A stretch of 64,000 nucleotides of DNA from Dermatemys mawii (lineage: Eukaryota > Chordata > Testudines > Dermatemydidae): assembly GCA_007922305.1 (NCBI GenBank), contig ML677334.1, forward strand, positions 57,338,720 through 57,402,719, given 5' to 3'. Both the position numbers and the translations under genes were made by a program. Below the pieces are notes generated by a model, which saw only the letters and a list, made by a program, of their open reading frames with translations, ran no database searches and was not told the DNA's origin. Positions 36,930-48,637 of this stretch are shown here, one piece after another (positions within the stretch are counted from its first letter, which is position 1; each line of letters starts with the position of its first letter).

Positions 36930-39900
36930 AGTGGTCCAGAGGACCTCACTAGTGGAAAATGCTGAAGGGTTTCACTGAATCAGTGCATCTTTCACTTTAG
37001 CCATGCCCCACCCTACATCTCAGCACACACCTTTGAGTTGCAGCTATGTTCCACAGTTGCAGTTTCCCCTGAGTGGACTTTCTGCCTCAAAGCTTCTGTG
37101 CCTTGAGTTCTACCAGTGGAAACCCTGGCTCAATTTGGTCAGCAAAGCCATGGGGATAGAAAAAAATGGAGATGTGACATCACAAAATTCTGCCATTTTT
37201 TTCTTAGTGTCTTTTTAAAGATTCCCTAACCAAAGGAAGCCATCTTAATTTGTTGGGGGTTTTTTTTGTTTGTTTGCTTTCACGTTTGTGAAATGATTTT
37301 AAAAAATTCATTAGTTTTACTCTCAAGTCAGTGAACTAACATTCCATCATTATCCTGTTATTATTTCCCCAAAAGGTACTCTAATAAATTCAGACTGTGT
37401 CTTTGTAGCATCATACATCATGTTCCATAGTTTTCCTTTATGAATTGGCATCAGTCAAGCTTTGTTTCTGCATTAAGGAACAACATGTCCTGCATTATTA
37501 TACCATAATAGCCTGTTGTTTGATGGACATGTTGTGAAAGATGATGCCAAAGGCTAAGTGCTGAATAGAAATCAGAGAAGTGTGTTCTATGGAAAACAAT
37601 GCAATATCTTACAGCAATTATGGAACATATTTGTTTTATTAATGATATTTTAATGGATCTAAGTGGGGACAAAAGGCGTAGGAATGATAGCCCTAGCAAC
37701 TGAAGTCTTGTTTGTTCACAAAACAGGAACATCAAAGGCAATAGCAATGCAAACTTCTCCAGACAGGTGTCACAGCCCGGATGTGGTTTTAGCATATGGG
37801 TCATTCTGATTCTCTGCCTATTTAGTGTTTGACACACATCCCCCGCCAATGAATGGGAGCCTACCGTGGTTGTGTTTTTGTTCTTTGAACTGAATTGTCC
37901 TTATTGACAATGAACTAAACTAAGTCTAAACAACAGGTTTCACAGAGTATGGGAAAGAAGTTTGGCATCATTGGCATCAAAAGCATTGGTTTCAAAAGCA
38001 AACATAAAGATAATTAAAATGATTTTAAAAGCCCATTTTCATGAATTAGTTTTATGTTGCTAGTCAGATGCAATAGCTACAGAGCTATTGCATAGCTACA
38101 TGGTACATTATTATTAAGTATGATTGAATGACAATCCGTTGGTCCAATCCAAAACTCCCATTGAGTTGAATGGAAGCAGAATTAAGCCTGATACCTGGAA
38201 AATGTACTTTTAAATGTTGGGTTGGCCTTTTAAGACCACCTGGACCATATCTTTATAAAGTCCCAGAACCCTTCCATGCCTGCTTCTGGTTTGGATTGTC
38301 TGTTCTCAGGATTGGTTAAACTGCTGTGGAGTCTGCACAGGGGGTAACAGAGCTAAGATGCCTCTTATGCTTGTATAGGATGTTATGACTTGGCATATGA
38401 CCTTTACTACTGATTGCAGTACCACTTTCTTGTGAGGTAGAGAGAAAATTCAGCAAGCATACAAATAAAGATGTTTCTCACTTCTATGTTTTTCTTTCCA
38501 CCCAAGTAAGGTAACTAGTGATTCTTCACAAGGATTTGAAAAGCAAATAACTGTACAGCATATTGAAGACAAAAAAAAAGTCTAGTTTTATTATTTATGC
38601 CACAGTATGAATAATCTCTTATGTCCAATTTAAATTTATTTTTATATATCAAATAATCACTTTATATCAACCCTCCAATACACTGTACATTTGTGTATGT
38701 GTATTTGCAGGGTTATTTCTAATTGTTTTAGAGTTTGTTATATGTTTCTAATTGTTTTAGAGTTGTTATATGAGTTGTTATATGTTTTCTGTTCAGACAA
38801 TTTTATGTTCACATTTTATTGTTCCTTAAAGTGTCTCAAAATTCCTGGGAGGTACTTAATGAACACCTGGGGGGCTTAATGTTCTTTAAAAAATAATCTT
38901 GAGGCAAAAGTTGCAAGTACATTAAGACATCTTTGTACCGTGGCCTCAGCTAGAACCAATAATAATACTTTGTTGATAGAAAATCTATAACATACAATAG
39001 ACCGGTTGAGTTCCACAAGTTAAAAAAACAAACAAACCAAAATCCAACCCTTGTTCTTTTCACAACTGGAGTCACACAGACGAGAACAAAACTCCAAGAG
39101 CAGAGTTTGTCTTAAAGATTTTCCTCATAAGAACTTACAAATAAAAGTTTTCAGATTTTGCATCCAACCAAACTAAGCTTTACTAGTTCTATAAACAGTA
39201 TTGATTTCCCTCAGATTCCTTAAATAATTTAATTCAAACGTTATTTGTCCTGTGAAAATTAAGTGTCAGAGTTAATCCGTATTTTCGGTTTACAATACTG
39301 AAGTTCATAGGTTAATATACTAAGCAAACTGATAAAAAAGACAGCTATTTAATTTTTGCATCACGTTGCTGCAGCAAATCACAACACAATAATTTTTGTT
39401 CTAGGTGGAATCTAAATTAGTGTCTGCATTGCAGCAATATTCAGCAGCATGTTTGTATTGTATTCTGAACCTGATGTAGAAGCCTACCATGTGATTTCAA
39501 TGTTTTCATTTAATTGCATAACTCAAGAACCCTGCAGGGAAAAAAACCAACCAGTTTCTCTAAGCCTTTCCAATAGCAAGTTACTAGGGCACAAAGGTTA
39601 CAAGTTACTAGGGCACAAAGAAAAGGTTCTTCTCCTGAGAGAAAGCCAACAGAAATATGAATATGTAAAAGTACATTTCCAAAATATAAAGTGGTTTGGG
39701 AGTTTACATCCATGAATTTAATGGAACCACTGTTTTTATTTAATTTAGAACAAGATACATATTAGCAGTGTTCTACTTAGGCTCATTTATAAACTATTAA
39801 TGGCTAAATTTACATTGTCATCCGGAAGAAAAAAGACACAGTAAACAGATAGGTCTCTCCTTTTACAGACACTGAGCTGTTATTTAATTAAATACTGTTT

Positions 39901-40199
39901 ATGATTTCATATACTGGATTTGTAGAGCTTTGCCTGGGCTCTGTGGTGGAGTAATCACAGGTTAAATTTATCATGGTTTGATTTATCTGAATTATACATG
40001 CACAGTGGCTATTTGGTGCTCTTATGCTCTTGCAATGCCATGTAACCTTGGGATGACATATGGCCATATAAAGCTTTAATTTTGCCAGGGGACACTAGCA
40101 GGATGCAGTAAGAAATAACAGAACAAAAATTTTCTGGATTGATTTTCAATGGCCATGTGTGTTAGATTCCATTTTTTTTAAAAAAATTTGTATTTGTAT
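36930..40199. other. Non-coding DNA with small tandem repeats
   Basis: No gene or transposon recognised. Small local duplications occur at 38,715-38,788 (tttctaattgttttagagt and gagttgttatat units) and 39,577-39,620 (caagttactagggcacaaag twice). An 11-bp perfect hairpin, atgcaatagct-acag-agctattgcat, lies at 38,068-38,093. The 132-codon minus-strand frame at 37,451-37,849 has no recognisable domain. Confidence 0.55.
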
Positions 40200-40400
40200 T
40201 TCAGTGGAGCCTGGGTGCTCCAGCTGAGACTGGGCCCTCATTTTCTACGTGCTGTCTATACAGAAAGATGGTCCAGGACCCAAACACTTTGCAATCTAAA
40301 TAGATGAGAGAGGCAAATGGGTGATAGGTAGGTAGGAAGGAAGGAAGGAAGGAAGGAAGGAAAGATTGTTATCCCTATTTCTCCCTGCAAGGTATCAAAT
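40200..40400 (+). repeat. SINE-like repeat with expanded GGAA microsatellite
   Basis: cactttgcaatctaaataga followed by gagaggcaaatgggtg matches the repeat at 56,425-56,590 (gagtttacagtctaaattta). Between its two halves a run of ggta/ggaa units (40,327-40,363) has expanded. Confidence 0.55.
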
Positions 40401-41029
40401 GATGGACTCAAACATGATAAACATAATAAAATAACCCCAATAAAACTGTCTTCACAGACTTGATTGTTCCCATTGCGTGTCTCCGAGAGCACTTCAAGTT
40501 ATTACAATCTAAAAGACATAGAGACAACTGGGCTCCAAACTGTCCACAGCAAAAGTCATTATTAGCTTTCCATAACTTGTCACAGTCACTGGGGGAGCTA
40601 TGCCTCAGATCCCTTTTTGTCCCTCTCAAGTGCACCCCTTCAGGAGACAGGCCTGGCCTCAGCACCACTTGCAAGGGTGGCACTATGTGGTTCAACCACT
40701 CTTAGACTGGCCCTCTGGGCCACAGCTCCCCGCACCCTGTTTCCCCAGCTGTTAACATGACAGATCTTTATGGATTTGCACCTGGAAGCCCTTTTCCTCC
40801 AAGAGCCCATCACAATGGCTGACTAAAGTGACTCAGAAACAGCTGCTTCAAAACAAAGTATTATTTATTAGAGCTGGTTAGGAATGAAACTTTGGTTGGA
40901 ACATGCCAATTTGTTGAAACCAAATCTTTCCATGGAAACGTACTGGATTTAACAAGAAAAAAATGCTGTTTCTGAGGTTCAGGATGGAATTGCTGGTCAG
41001 AGAGAGAGAGACTTCAAAACAGCTAAGAG
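40401..41029. other. Non-coding DNA, possible old repeat
   Basis: The segment 40,870-41,000 (ggaatgaaactttggttgga) resembles a turtle repeat also hinted at around 61,083-61,150 and 62,640-62,730. A short (ag)n run lies at 41,000-41,012. Confidence 0.35.
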
Positions 41030-41130
41030 TCCCTGGAATCAGACAAAGCAGTGATGTGAGCTTGGCTCTCCTGTATGCAAGATGAGTGACCTAACCAGTG
41101 GGCTGTTGGCTATTATTCTGGCATGCTGTG
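41030..41130 (-). repeat. tRNA-like SINE module
   Basis: In reverse it reads agcccactggttaggtcact followed by a tgcatacaggagagccaagc block, the same module as the cluster at 3,565-4,165. Confidence 0.45.
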
Positions 41131-41249
41131 CTCTCTTTTGTGCGCTCACTCATTTCTGAGAGTAAGTCTGTGTTTGGCATGTGCTGTGTGTGTTTCTGAT
41201 AGTTTTAGGGGTGTTGTTGGTTCTCCCTTTTTTTCCACACGGGGTGGTG

Positions 41250-42200
41250 AGGGGGTTACTTCATGAGGTCTACCTCAGATGGTTTGACCCACAAGGATGA
41301 CGTTTGGTGTGTATCTGCACTGTGGAGGATGTGCTTCTGAAGGGCCAGTTCTGAGTGCAAATAAAGTTATTGGCTGTGCTAATAGAAACTCCGCCTCTCA
41401 AAGGAGTAAATCTATACTGGTTTCCCTGACCCAGTAAGCCCTTTGTGAATTATGTGTATAGGAGGGACTCTGGATCAAGGAGTCTTTTGTTCAAGTTTTT
41501 CCCCTTTTTCCTTCTTCTGCAAAAGTAGTTTTTTTTCTGATGTCCCCATTTCCTTCACAATGAGACGTTGGTGTCTGATCGCTCCCATGATGGGAAAGTG
41601 GATGCTGCTGTTAGGATGATTAAATTTGGCTAAAGAACATGAATGGGAGTCACGTTAGATCATTCCAGCACCAGGTTTATGTGGTTCTAACTAACCCTGA
41701 CCAGCCTGTTAACTTGGTTGTAAAACACCACATACAGTATAAGGGACAGATTGTACAGTATTTGCTACCTCTGAAAACTTGACATGTTTCCTGTGTGATG
41801 ACCCTGCTCAGGCTGCAGTGAAGTCGCTGAGTCCCAGCCTAGGGCTATGCTGCCTACCACTTCTTAGAAAATAAATATGCCAGCTCCCACTGAACCTCTC
41901 TCCTTCAGGACTAATGAGAGTGTTACAATGGTGGCTCAGTGTTCTTCTGAGCTGGGGACCCTGACGGAGAATAAGGGGATGATCATGTTCTCTGGCTCCT
42001 CACTGGTTCCTGATGTCCCAACCAGTCAGCTATATAAGAAGCGTGGGGACAGTGTGAAGGAGATTGGTGACTTTCTGGATGGCACCAAAAGGGAAATGGG
42101 GACTATTTCCTGATTTATGTTGCTTTCTTTACTCCGCTGCCCTGGAAATGTTGCTCGTAGGAAACATTTCCATCTCAAAAAGTGGTTGAGCAAGGTGAAG
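41250..42200 (+). pseudogene. Tx1-like ORF1 remnant (copy A)
   Basis: ORF1 of these elements encodes an RNA-binding protein, usually with CCHC zinc knuckles, that coats the element RNA. Here, across shifting frames, I see an EGLT start block, VIGCANRNSASQRS, EGLWIKESFVQV, LTNPDQPVNLVVKHH and YKGQIVQYLL, where the zinc-knuckle region should follow; its cysteines are mostly lost. The last open piece (41,877-42,113) ends in a block, FLDGTK, followed by a basic stretch (HLKKWLSKVKQHVGN), matching the usual lysine-rich end. Many stops; it cannot make protein. Confidence 0.6.
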
Positions 42201-42317
42201 CAGCATGTAGGGAATGTTCAAGATATATAGGACTCCCCATGGCTCATTTTGTTCAAAGTACTTCCACTTTTCATTGTTTCTTTCTGTTGCTTAGCTTTCT
42301 CCTGCTAATCTCCATGG

Positions 42318-43163
42318 CAGGGGTGGGCACACTATGGGACACATCCGGCCCATGGAACCGTCCTGCCCGGCCCCTAAGCTCCCCACTGGGGAGGCTCCTC
42401 CCTGACCCTCCCCCATGTTCCTCCCTCTGCTGGAGCCTCAGTGCATCGTGCGGGCAGCGCTCTGGCCCGCCACTCCTGTGCAGCACTCTGGCTGGCTCCG
42501 GCAAGGCCTGAGTTCCTGCCACTCTGAGCAGCATGGTAAGGGGGCGGGTCTGTGAGCTCCGGCAGGCTGCTTGGCCTCCAGACATGCTGCTAAAGTGGCC
42601 GGTAAGGAGGCAGGGAACTGGGGGATTGGATAAGGAACAGGGAGTCCGGGGGGGGCAGTCAGGGAACAGGGAGCAGGGGGTAGTTGTATGGGGCGAAGGT
42701 TCTGGGTGCTAGTGGTCAGGAGATGGGGACTAAGGGGGTTGGATAGAGCATGAGAGTCCGAGGAGTCTATTGGGGGCAGGTGTGTGGACAGGGGTCAGGG
42801 CAGTCAGGGGACAGGGAGCAGGGGGAGTTGGATAGGGGGTGGGGTACTAGGGAGAAGTTAGGGTGGGGGGTCTCAGAAGGTGGGGTTGGAGACAAGAAGC
42901 AGGGGCACTTAGATGGGGGGTGTACTGGAGGGGTGGTTAGAGTCGGGGGAAGGGGTCTTGGGAGAGGGCAGTCAGAGGACAAGGAGCGGGGGGGTTGGAT
43001 GGGTTGGAGATTCTGAGGGGGACAGTTGGGGGCAGGAAGTGGGTAGAGGTTGGATGTGGGCAGGACCAGGCTGTTTGAGGAGGCATAGCCTTTCTTACCC
43101 AGCCCTCCATACAATTTTGGAACCCCAATGTGGCCCTTGGGCCAAAATGTTTGTCCACCCCTG
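42318..43163 (+). mobile_element. hAT-type element between Tx1 ORF1 and ORF2
   Basis: Starts caggggtgggcacactatgg and ends ggccaaaatgtttgtccacccctg over its last bases, giving hAT terminal inverted repeats (cagggg-tgg). Flanks are ctccatgg (42,310-42,317) and ctctatga (43,164-43,171), six of eight bases equal, as expected for an aged 8-bp duplication. The first 300 bp are C-rich, and 42,600-43,060 is extremely G-rich on the plus strand with irregular repeats of ggggttgga/gggagca. No transposase remains. Long antisense frames here (for example 42,767-43,114) are proline-rich shadows of the G bias. Confidence 0.8.
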
Positions 43164-44182
43164 CTCTATGATGCTGCTTAACTTTAGCTCTCTAAGTATT
43201 AATGGATGCCAGGATGGTCATAGAACAGCACAACTCTTGGAATTTCTCAGACGAAAACAGGCTGATTTTGCAAGAGACACACTCAGACACTGATGATTGG
43301 GGAACCAGTTGAAAGTATGGGAAGCTTTCTTGAGCCATGGCGCTAATATCATTGTTGGAGTAGCTGTTCTCTTTTCCCTGGATATAGGGATACAGAATCT
43401 TTTCTGTGAAGAAGGGCCAGCTCCTCCAGATGGAAATATGTATTGGTATCATTGTTTTTAATCTCTTTACTGTGTATGCCCTTCCTCTGGGATGAGATCA
43501 TGTTTCCTTTCTACAGACACTTGCCCACGCTGACCTTGACTGTTACCCTGATATTACTATTGTCCTGGGAGGGGGACTTCAGTTGCACTGTAAATTATGT
43601 TTTAGACAAGAACCATGAGGATCCATACTCTCAGTTAGGCAGGGAACTGTATTGTCTCCTGCAGACCCTTGGGCTGTTATATGTTTGGAGAGTCTCTCAT
43701 CCCACTATCAGGCAGTGCTCTTGTCTGACGGCTACTCCCAACCAGCTTTTGGGCTAGATTGGATCACTTTTATACCCTGAAGGCCTGTCTGAATATGTTT
43801 GTTCAGTCTTCCATTTCTCCCACTCGCTTGTCTGATCATCATCATTATATTTCTGTTAGTGAACCTCTCCTTCTTCCTGCCTATGTTTCCAACTGGCACT
43901 TCAATGCCAAATTATTACAGGACTTGAATTTCACCCAGATATTTGCTGCGTTTCAGGAGTCTGGGCAGCAGCACAAGCCATAGTAGGAGTCCTTGAGACA
44001 GTGGTGGGATGTCAGAAAGGTTGAGAGCCAACTGTTCTGCCAACAGTATACCCAGTCTTCCATGTGGTCTTTGTATCAGGCCATGAGTGCCCTGGAACGA
44101 GACATCTTGGGCCTCTGTGGCAACCTTGTTGTGAGAAACCCAGTGCAGACTCAGAAAACCTTAACTGAAAAGTGCTAGCTCC
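43164..44182 (+). pseudogene. Tx1-like ORF2 endonuclease remnant (copy A)
   Basis: The apurinic-type endonuclease nicks the target DNA to prime reverse transcription. The start reads LNFSSLSINGCQDGHRTAQL then LLEFLRRKQADFARDT, where the metal-binding glutamate block QETH should stand and has been lost. GDFS replaces GDFN at 43,572-43,583. The final catalytic SDH is kept at 43,831-43,839 (TRLSDHHHY). It continues with WHFNAKLLQDLNF and LRQWWDV-type blocks and QAMSALERDILGLCGNL. Frame changes and stops separate the pieces (43,443-43,757; 43,759-43,983; 43,993-44,178). The solo LTR begins right after. Confidence 0.75.
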
Positions 44183-44735
44183 TGTGGAAGCAAATTTAGG
44201 AAGGCTTCGCTTTGGCCTACAGGAATAGTCAAGTTGGCATAAGGCTTTCTAAGGCCTAATAAAGCAAAGGATCATGGCTCAGGCCCGTCAGTGCTTGTGT
44301 GCCCAGCTCAAACCAGTGAAATCTGGTATTGTTAACTCAGCTTTGCTAACCGCAGAAATATATGTATTTAGCCTTTTAAGATGGTAGCTGACCGCAATAA
44401 CCGGTTGTAACTGGAAAACTTGTTTTTATCTAAACTAATGATAGAATACTGTGATTTTATTGGTACCTGTCTCCACTCATTCCTTATAAGGCACAAACAA
44501 GAAAAGTTTGGGACTTTCCAACTTGGAAAGTACCATGCGGAAGTATGACGTTTGCATATAATCAATAAAGGCCTATACAAAAATGGATAAATTGGGGTTG
44601 GGGGGAGCTAGCCAGCTCTGCACTTGCAGGTGTTAGACTGCTGCTCCTCCCCAGCATCGATGCTTAACCTTAATAAAGTGCCTCAGGCTGATTTCTGAAT
44701 CCAAACACAAGGATGTGGCCTTTCATTCCACAACA
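44183..44735 (+). mobile_element. Solo LTR inside Tx1 ORF2, 4-bp target duplication
   Basis: Starts tgtggaagcaaattta and ends tttcattccacaaca, so the tips are TGTGGAA...TTCCACAACA. It is flanked by ctcc on both sides (44,179-44,182 and 44,736-44,739). Poly(A)-signal-like aataaa sites lie at about 44,564 and 44,671 on the plus strand, which suggests plus orientation. No viral gene is present. Without the LTR and one copy of ctcc, the ORF2 reading frame and its alignment to the family continue directly, which supports these exact ends. A 4-bp duplication fits class I endogenous retroviruses or some Gypsy elements; which one is not determined. Confidence 0.8.
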
Positions 44736-46975
44736 CTCCTGAGTTGTTTGTTGGAAGAGTTGGTACAAAAAGCCCTGGTTTCGGCCCATTTTACTCAGCT
44801 GCATAAAACTGACATTCCCACCAAGTTCCTTTCTGGGTTGGAGAAAGAGTCTATTGACAGTCAGCAATTTTTTACTTACTGCTGCTGGATGGCCATCTGA
44901 CAGCTGTCTCTCCTGAGATCTGGAAAACAGCTGTTTCTTTTTACAGGATTCTGTTTCACCTGTTTTTAGAATCTAAAGATTAATGAGGGACTTAACCACC
45001 GCTTCCCAGTCTGCAAAGGCATTTGTCAGGGATGTCCTGTGTCTGGAATGCTGCATGATCTTAATTCAGAACCATCCTCAGAAGCTACCTAACTGGCCTT
45101 TCTGTTTCAGGAGTGCTGGATGCTTTCCCAGTTCATCTGACAGCCGATGCTGATGATAACTCAGTTTTTCTCATGTCTGACAGTGATGTGCAGGCACTTT
45201 GTGCTTGTTTACAAGTGTATGAGCAGGCGTCTTCTCTGCCCTCATTAACTGGGCTAAGAGCAATTCGAACTTACTGAGCTCCTCGCAGTGTAATGGTCCT
45301 CCATTTGTTGCCCCAACAACTGCAATGGGGCACCTCTGGGATTGTGGCATGGGAGGGAGGATCTTTTTTGGATCTGAACAAATATATGCCAAGGAACTGA
45401 GAGGGGGCTGAGGCGAAGGTGCAAGGCTACCTGGAGAAGTGGCATCTGGCTCCTTCCTGGACTCCATTTTCAGGAACAAGTTCTGATTGCCAACAACTTT
45501 ATGGACTCATGGTGTGGCAGTGGCTAGTGTGTCTGGACATCCCACCTCCCCCCCCCACACACACCCTTTTAGACCTCAAGAGGCATATTAACCATTTATT
45601 TAATAGTTACCATTGCTTCAACCCTGCTTTGCTGTTCCTGCCATTAGATGAAGGGGTCTGGAGCTCATTAATTTATTCAGCAAAGTGATGGCCTTTCACC
45701 TCCAGTCTGCTCAGTGGTTGCTGTACTCTGACTCCTCGCTGGCCTCATTGCCTTCTTTTTCCTCCATCATGCTGGGAGTGGGAGGGGTTTTGACTCTCAT
45801 CTATATTTGTGGGCACCCAGTCAATTACAGAGTCTATATTTGCCTCCTTTCTACAAGAGTATTTTCAATGCCTGGCAACTTCTGTGAAGTGTGCAACTGG
45901 TCCAGGCATTTTCCAGTTTATGGGTCTTGGAAGGGCAGCTGGTTTTTAACCCACTTTTTCTGCTGAAGCTCTCTCCTCCAAGATCCTGTTCCCCACTTTT
46001 ACTCAGGCTGGGTTGACCAAGCTATCTCACCTGATTGTTCTTAGATGGCCAAGCTAGAAGTTGGTGACAGCTCTTGCAGTTCAGACCAGGATCTGGTCTC
46101 TGAGTTTTTAGGATAAGGTCCTCTCTGAATTCCAGGCAGCGCTCCCTCAACAGGATGCTCAGTATTTGCAGAAAGTTTTTGAAGGGCTGGTTCTTCCAAG
46201 GGGGAATCCTATGTTCCCCTCACTAGTTGTCTGCAACCAGGCTGACGATTGTCCTAGAAGGGTTTGGTAAATGTTCCTTTTGAAACCATGACCAAGAAGT
46301 AGCTGTGCGGTATGTGTGTCAAGATATTAAGCCACCTTTAAGGATCTCCATAATATAGCCTGGAGGATGCCTCTGTCTCTGGGTGACTCTGTGCCCTCAG
46401 CCTGGGTAATATTGTACAAACCTAACCTTCCCAAACAATCCAGTGATTTGCAGTGGATGGTCCAACACAGGATTGCAGTGATCAATTCTTTTGTGCATCA
46501 TATTACACTGAGGTGTCTGTGCAGTGCTGCTTTTGTTCATCTTCATACACAGTGTTTCATTTTTTCCCTACATTGCTCCTATTTCTTTCCTCTTTGTGTT
46601 TTTTTTTTATAGCAGCTTTTCAGCCATTTGGGGCTGGTTTTCTCCAAGCCCCAGCTTGTATCTTGTATCAAGTGAGATACAGTGCTCGCATTCAGCCAGT
46701 TTCCTGCCTGACTAACTTTTTGCTCGGTCAGGCAAAACTAGCCATTTTGAAATATCATCAGAACACAATGGTCGGGGTAGAGCACAGCGATGTTCAAGGG
46801 CTGCTCTGAGCATTGCTTATGGCCCAGCTGCAGATTGATTACACTTCTTATAAGTTAACTTACAACCTGGACACTTTTCGGTTGACTTGGTGTGCTAATA
46901 ATATTTTGAGTGAACTTGGTGGTGATGATGATGATGATTTAGTGATCCATGTTAAATGCTTTGCTTAAGACAAGT
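44736..46975 (+). pseudogene. Tx1-like ORF2 reverse transcriptase and C-terminus (copy A)
   Basis: Resumes with ALVSAHFTQLHKTDIPTKF and LEKESIDSQQF, the linker before the reverse transcriptase. At about 44,960 the sequence jumps to LKINEGLNHRFPVCKGICQG, so roughly 200 residues of fingers and palm (including motif A) are deleted. Polymerase motif C reads DADD at 45,146-45,157 (usual YADD), with both aspartates kept. Later blocks include WHLAPSW-like, LLFLPLDEGVWSSLI and, near the end, NFLLGQAKLAILK (about 46,708-46,746) and a poly-aspartate encoded by (gat)n near 46,925. Multiple stops and frameshifts. Confidence 0.75.
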
Positions 46976-47239
46976 TTTACTTTATCTAATTCGTCCTTTT
47001 GGTTATATATTATAATAGTGTAATTAATAGCTTTTACCATGATCTTATGTGAATAAAAATGTTTCATCTATCTCTCTCTCCCCTCTCAGGATTGTGGGAG
47101 TGAGACTGAAAGAGGGTGTACTTTGCTGTTCTCTGTTTCTTTCTATGAGGAAAAGGGGGGGTGTGGGTTGAGGGTGGGGGTTGTGTGTGTCCATATCATT
47201 TTGTGGTTTGTTTTGGGTTTAATTTTAGGATTTCTTTTG

Positions 47240-47524
47240 TTTTTGCAGGCTTTTGTCTCTCTCTGGGCTTGGCTGACCACTGCAGGGGGACAGAGACCTC
47301 AGTTGATTGTGGGTTCTGAAGGTTTGACCTATGGCCATGGATTGTGGATTTTTCCTCCTGACTCTGGCCCTGTGGAGAAGTGTGTTCTAGCAATAGGAAA
47401 GTTGATTGGGTTTAAAAATGGGACGTATGCCTCCCGCATGAGCAAGGCTGTTGTGTGCGTTGCCATGCTTAGCCTTGCTGTTTCTTCCTTCTATTCCAGA
47501 CCATATACCATACCGGCATTTTAA
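47240..47524 (+). pseudogene. Tx1-like ORF1 N-terminal fragment (copy B)
   Basis: Within the open frame 47,123-47,524 the part EGLTYGHGLWIFPPDSGP, then CVLAIGKLIGFKN and YASRMSKAVV, is the best-preserved piece of ORF1 in the window and corresponds to the decayed EGLT...VIGCAN block of copy A. The sequence after AVV does not follow the family, so the frame end is accidental. RNA-binding role is known for the family; this fragment is not functional. Confidence 0.65.
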
Positions 47525-47589
47525 CACTCATGTTTTATAGGATGTTGACTTTCAGGATTAGGAACTTTGCTGTGATTTATTTTCCCTCA

Positions 47590-48487
47590 GACCTGTGTGC
47601 TGCAGAGCCTCTGTCCATCTGAGATGAGGCAGCTCCTAGACGAGCTTCCTAGGATTTCAACATTCAGTGTGGACAGAGTAGTATAGGGCCTGGAACTCAG
47701 AACTGATTTCTGATCTATATGGCTTTGCTCCAAGGTAGGCACCTGGTATTGATGGTGTGTCAATTGAATTTTATAAGTCCTTTTGGACCCTTCTTGGGTT
47801 TGACTTGGTCAAGGTTTTTCAGGAGAGCATCAGAGAGAAGATATTGCTACCCACTTGCCATTGTGCAATTCTTACCCTGTTGCCTAAGAAGGGGGACTTT
47901 GAAGAGGTGAAGAATTGGGAATATGTGTCCCTACTTAGCTCTGATTATAAACTTTTTTCAAAAGCCTTTGAAAATGGACTGAAAACTGTGATTGGTTCAG
48001 TCATGCATCCTGATCAGGCCTATTGTCTCCCCAGAAGGCCCATTTTTTATCACCTTTTCCTATTGTGGTATGTAATTTTGGCCTCAAATATTTGATTTTC
48101 ACATTGGATTGATTTCCCTTGATCAAAAGAAGATTTTTGATCATGAAGATCATAGATATTTGTTTTGCACCCTTTATGCTTTTGGGTCCAAGTTTGTCTC
48201 CTACATACTATTACATAATGATACACATAGTCTACTTAAGGTGAATGGTGTTTTGAGCACCCCCTTTCCAGTCTGTAGGGGAATTAGATAGGGTTGTTCC
48301 TTGTCTGGGTTATTGTATGATCTTTCTATCAAGCCTCAGCATGTTACGTATGTTGTGAAAGTGCCTTTCTGGCCTTTCTCTCCTTGTTCCAGCTGGTACT
48401 ACAGCAGCAGAAGTCTCTGCATATGCTTACAATGTAACTGTGTAATTACTCATGATTATGATGTTGAGATTTTGACAATGTCAGAAC
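47590..48487 (+). pseudogene. Tx1-like reverse transcriptase core (copy B)
   Basis: Blocks in order: IDGVSIEFYKSFWTLLG, LLPKKGDFEEVKNWEYVSLL, SDYKLFSKAF, DQAYCLPRRPIF, then motif A as ISLDQKKIFDHEDH (48,109 on, with the first aspartate kept) and RYLFCTLYAFG, LLKVNGVLSTPFPVCRGIR. The next codon is TAG (48,289-48,291) where the family has Q. Motif C reads YAYN (48,422-48,433) in place of YADD, losing both catalytic aspartates. This is just the region deleted from copy A. Confidence 0.8.
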
Positions 48488-48637
48488 TCTTTCATCCCAC
48501 AAGGTCCCAAATCCCAGGTTTCAGCCCAAGCCCAGATGTCTGTGCTATAATTTTATAGCCCTGAAGCCCAAGCCTCATGAGACCAAGTAGGCTGACCTGG
48601 GCCAGCTGCAGGTGTTTTAATAGTGTAGACATACCCT
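48488..48637 (-). mobile_element. MITE end inserted in Tx1 copy B
   Basis: The right end, in reverse, is agggtatgtctacactatta followed by a gcagctggcccagg block and repeated gcttgggct-type phrases, familiar from a turtle DNA element. I could not find the matching left end, so it is truncated or the boundary is misplaced. Confidence 0.55.

Larger units (their letters stand above)
41140..47095 (+). mobile_element. Tx1/L1-like LINE, copy A
   Basis: A non-LTR retrotransposon of the Tx1 type with remnants of ORF1, then ORF2 (endonuclease, reverse transcriptase, C-terminal domain), in the right order on one strand. It is broken by stops, frameshifts, a deletion within the reverse transcriptase, a hAT element (42,318-43,163) and a solo LTR (44,183-44,735). 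An aataaa signal lies at about 47,053 and the copy ends in a CT-rich tract (47,066-47,091). Identification rests on several protein blocks recalled for vertebrate Tx1-like elements. The 5' limit is approximate. Confidence 0.8.

Noticed and set aside
37451..37849. 132-codon minus-strand open frame
   Set aside because: No recognisable domain, signal or splice context. One frame of this length is expected by chance in 64 kb. It lies outside any repeat I recognise.
42767..43114. Proline-rich antisense frame
   Set aside because: It is the shadow of the G-rich repeats of the hAT element at 42,318-43,163.
47123..47524. 133-codon open frame as a host gene
   Set aside because: Its middle matches Tx1-like ORF1 (EGLTYGHGLW and ASRMSKAVV blocks), so it is a LINE remnant.
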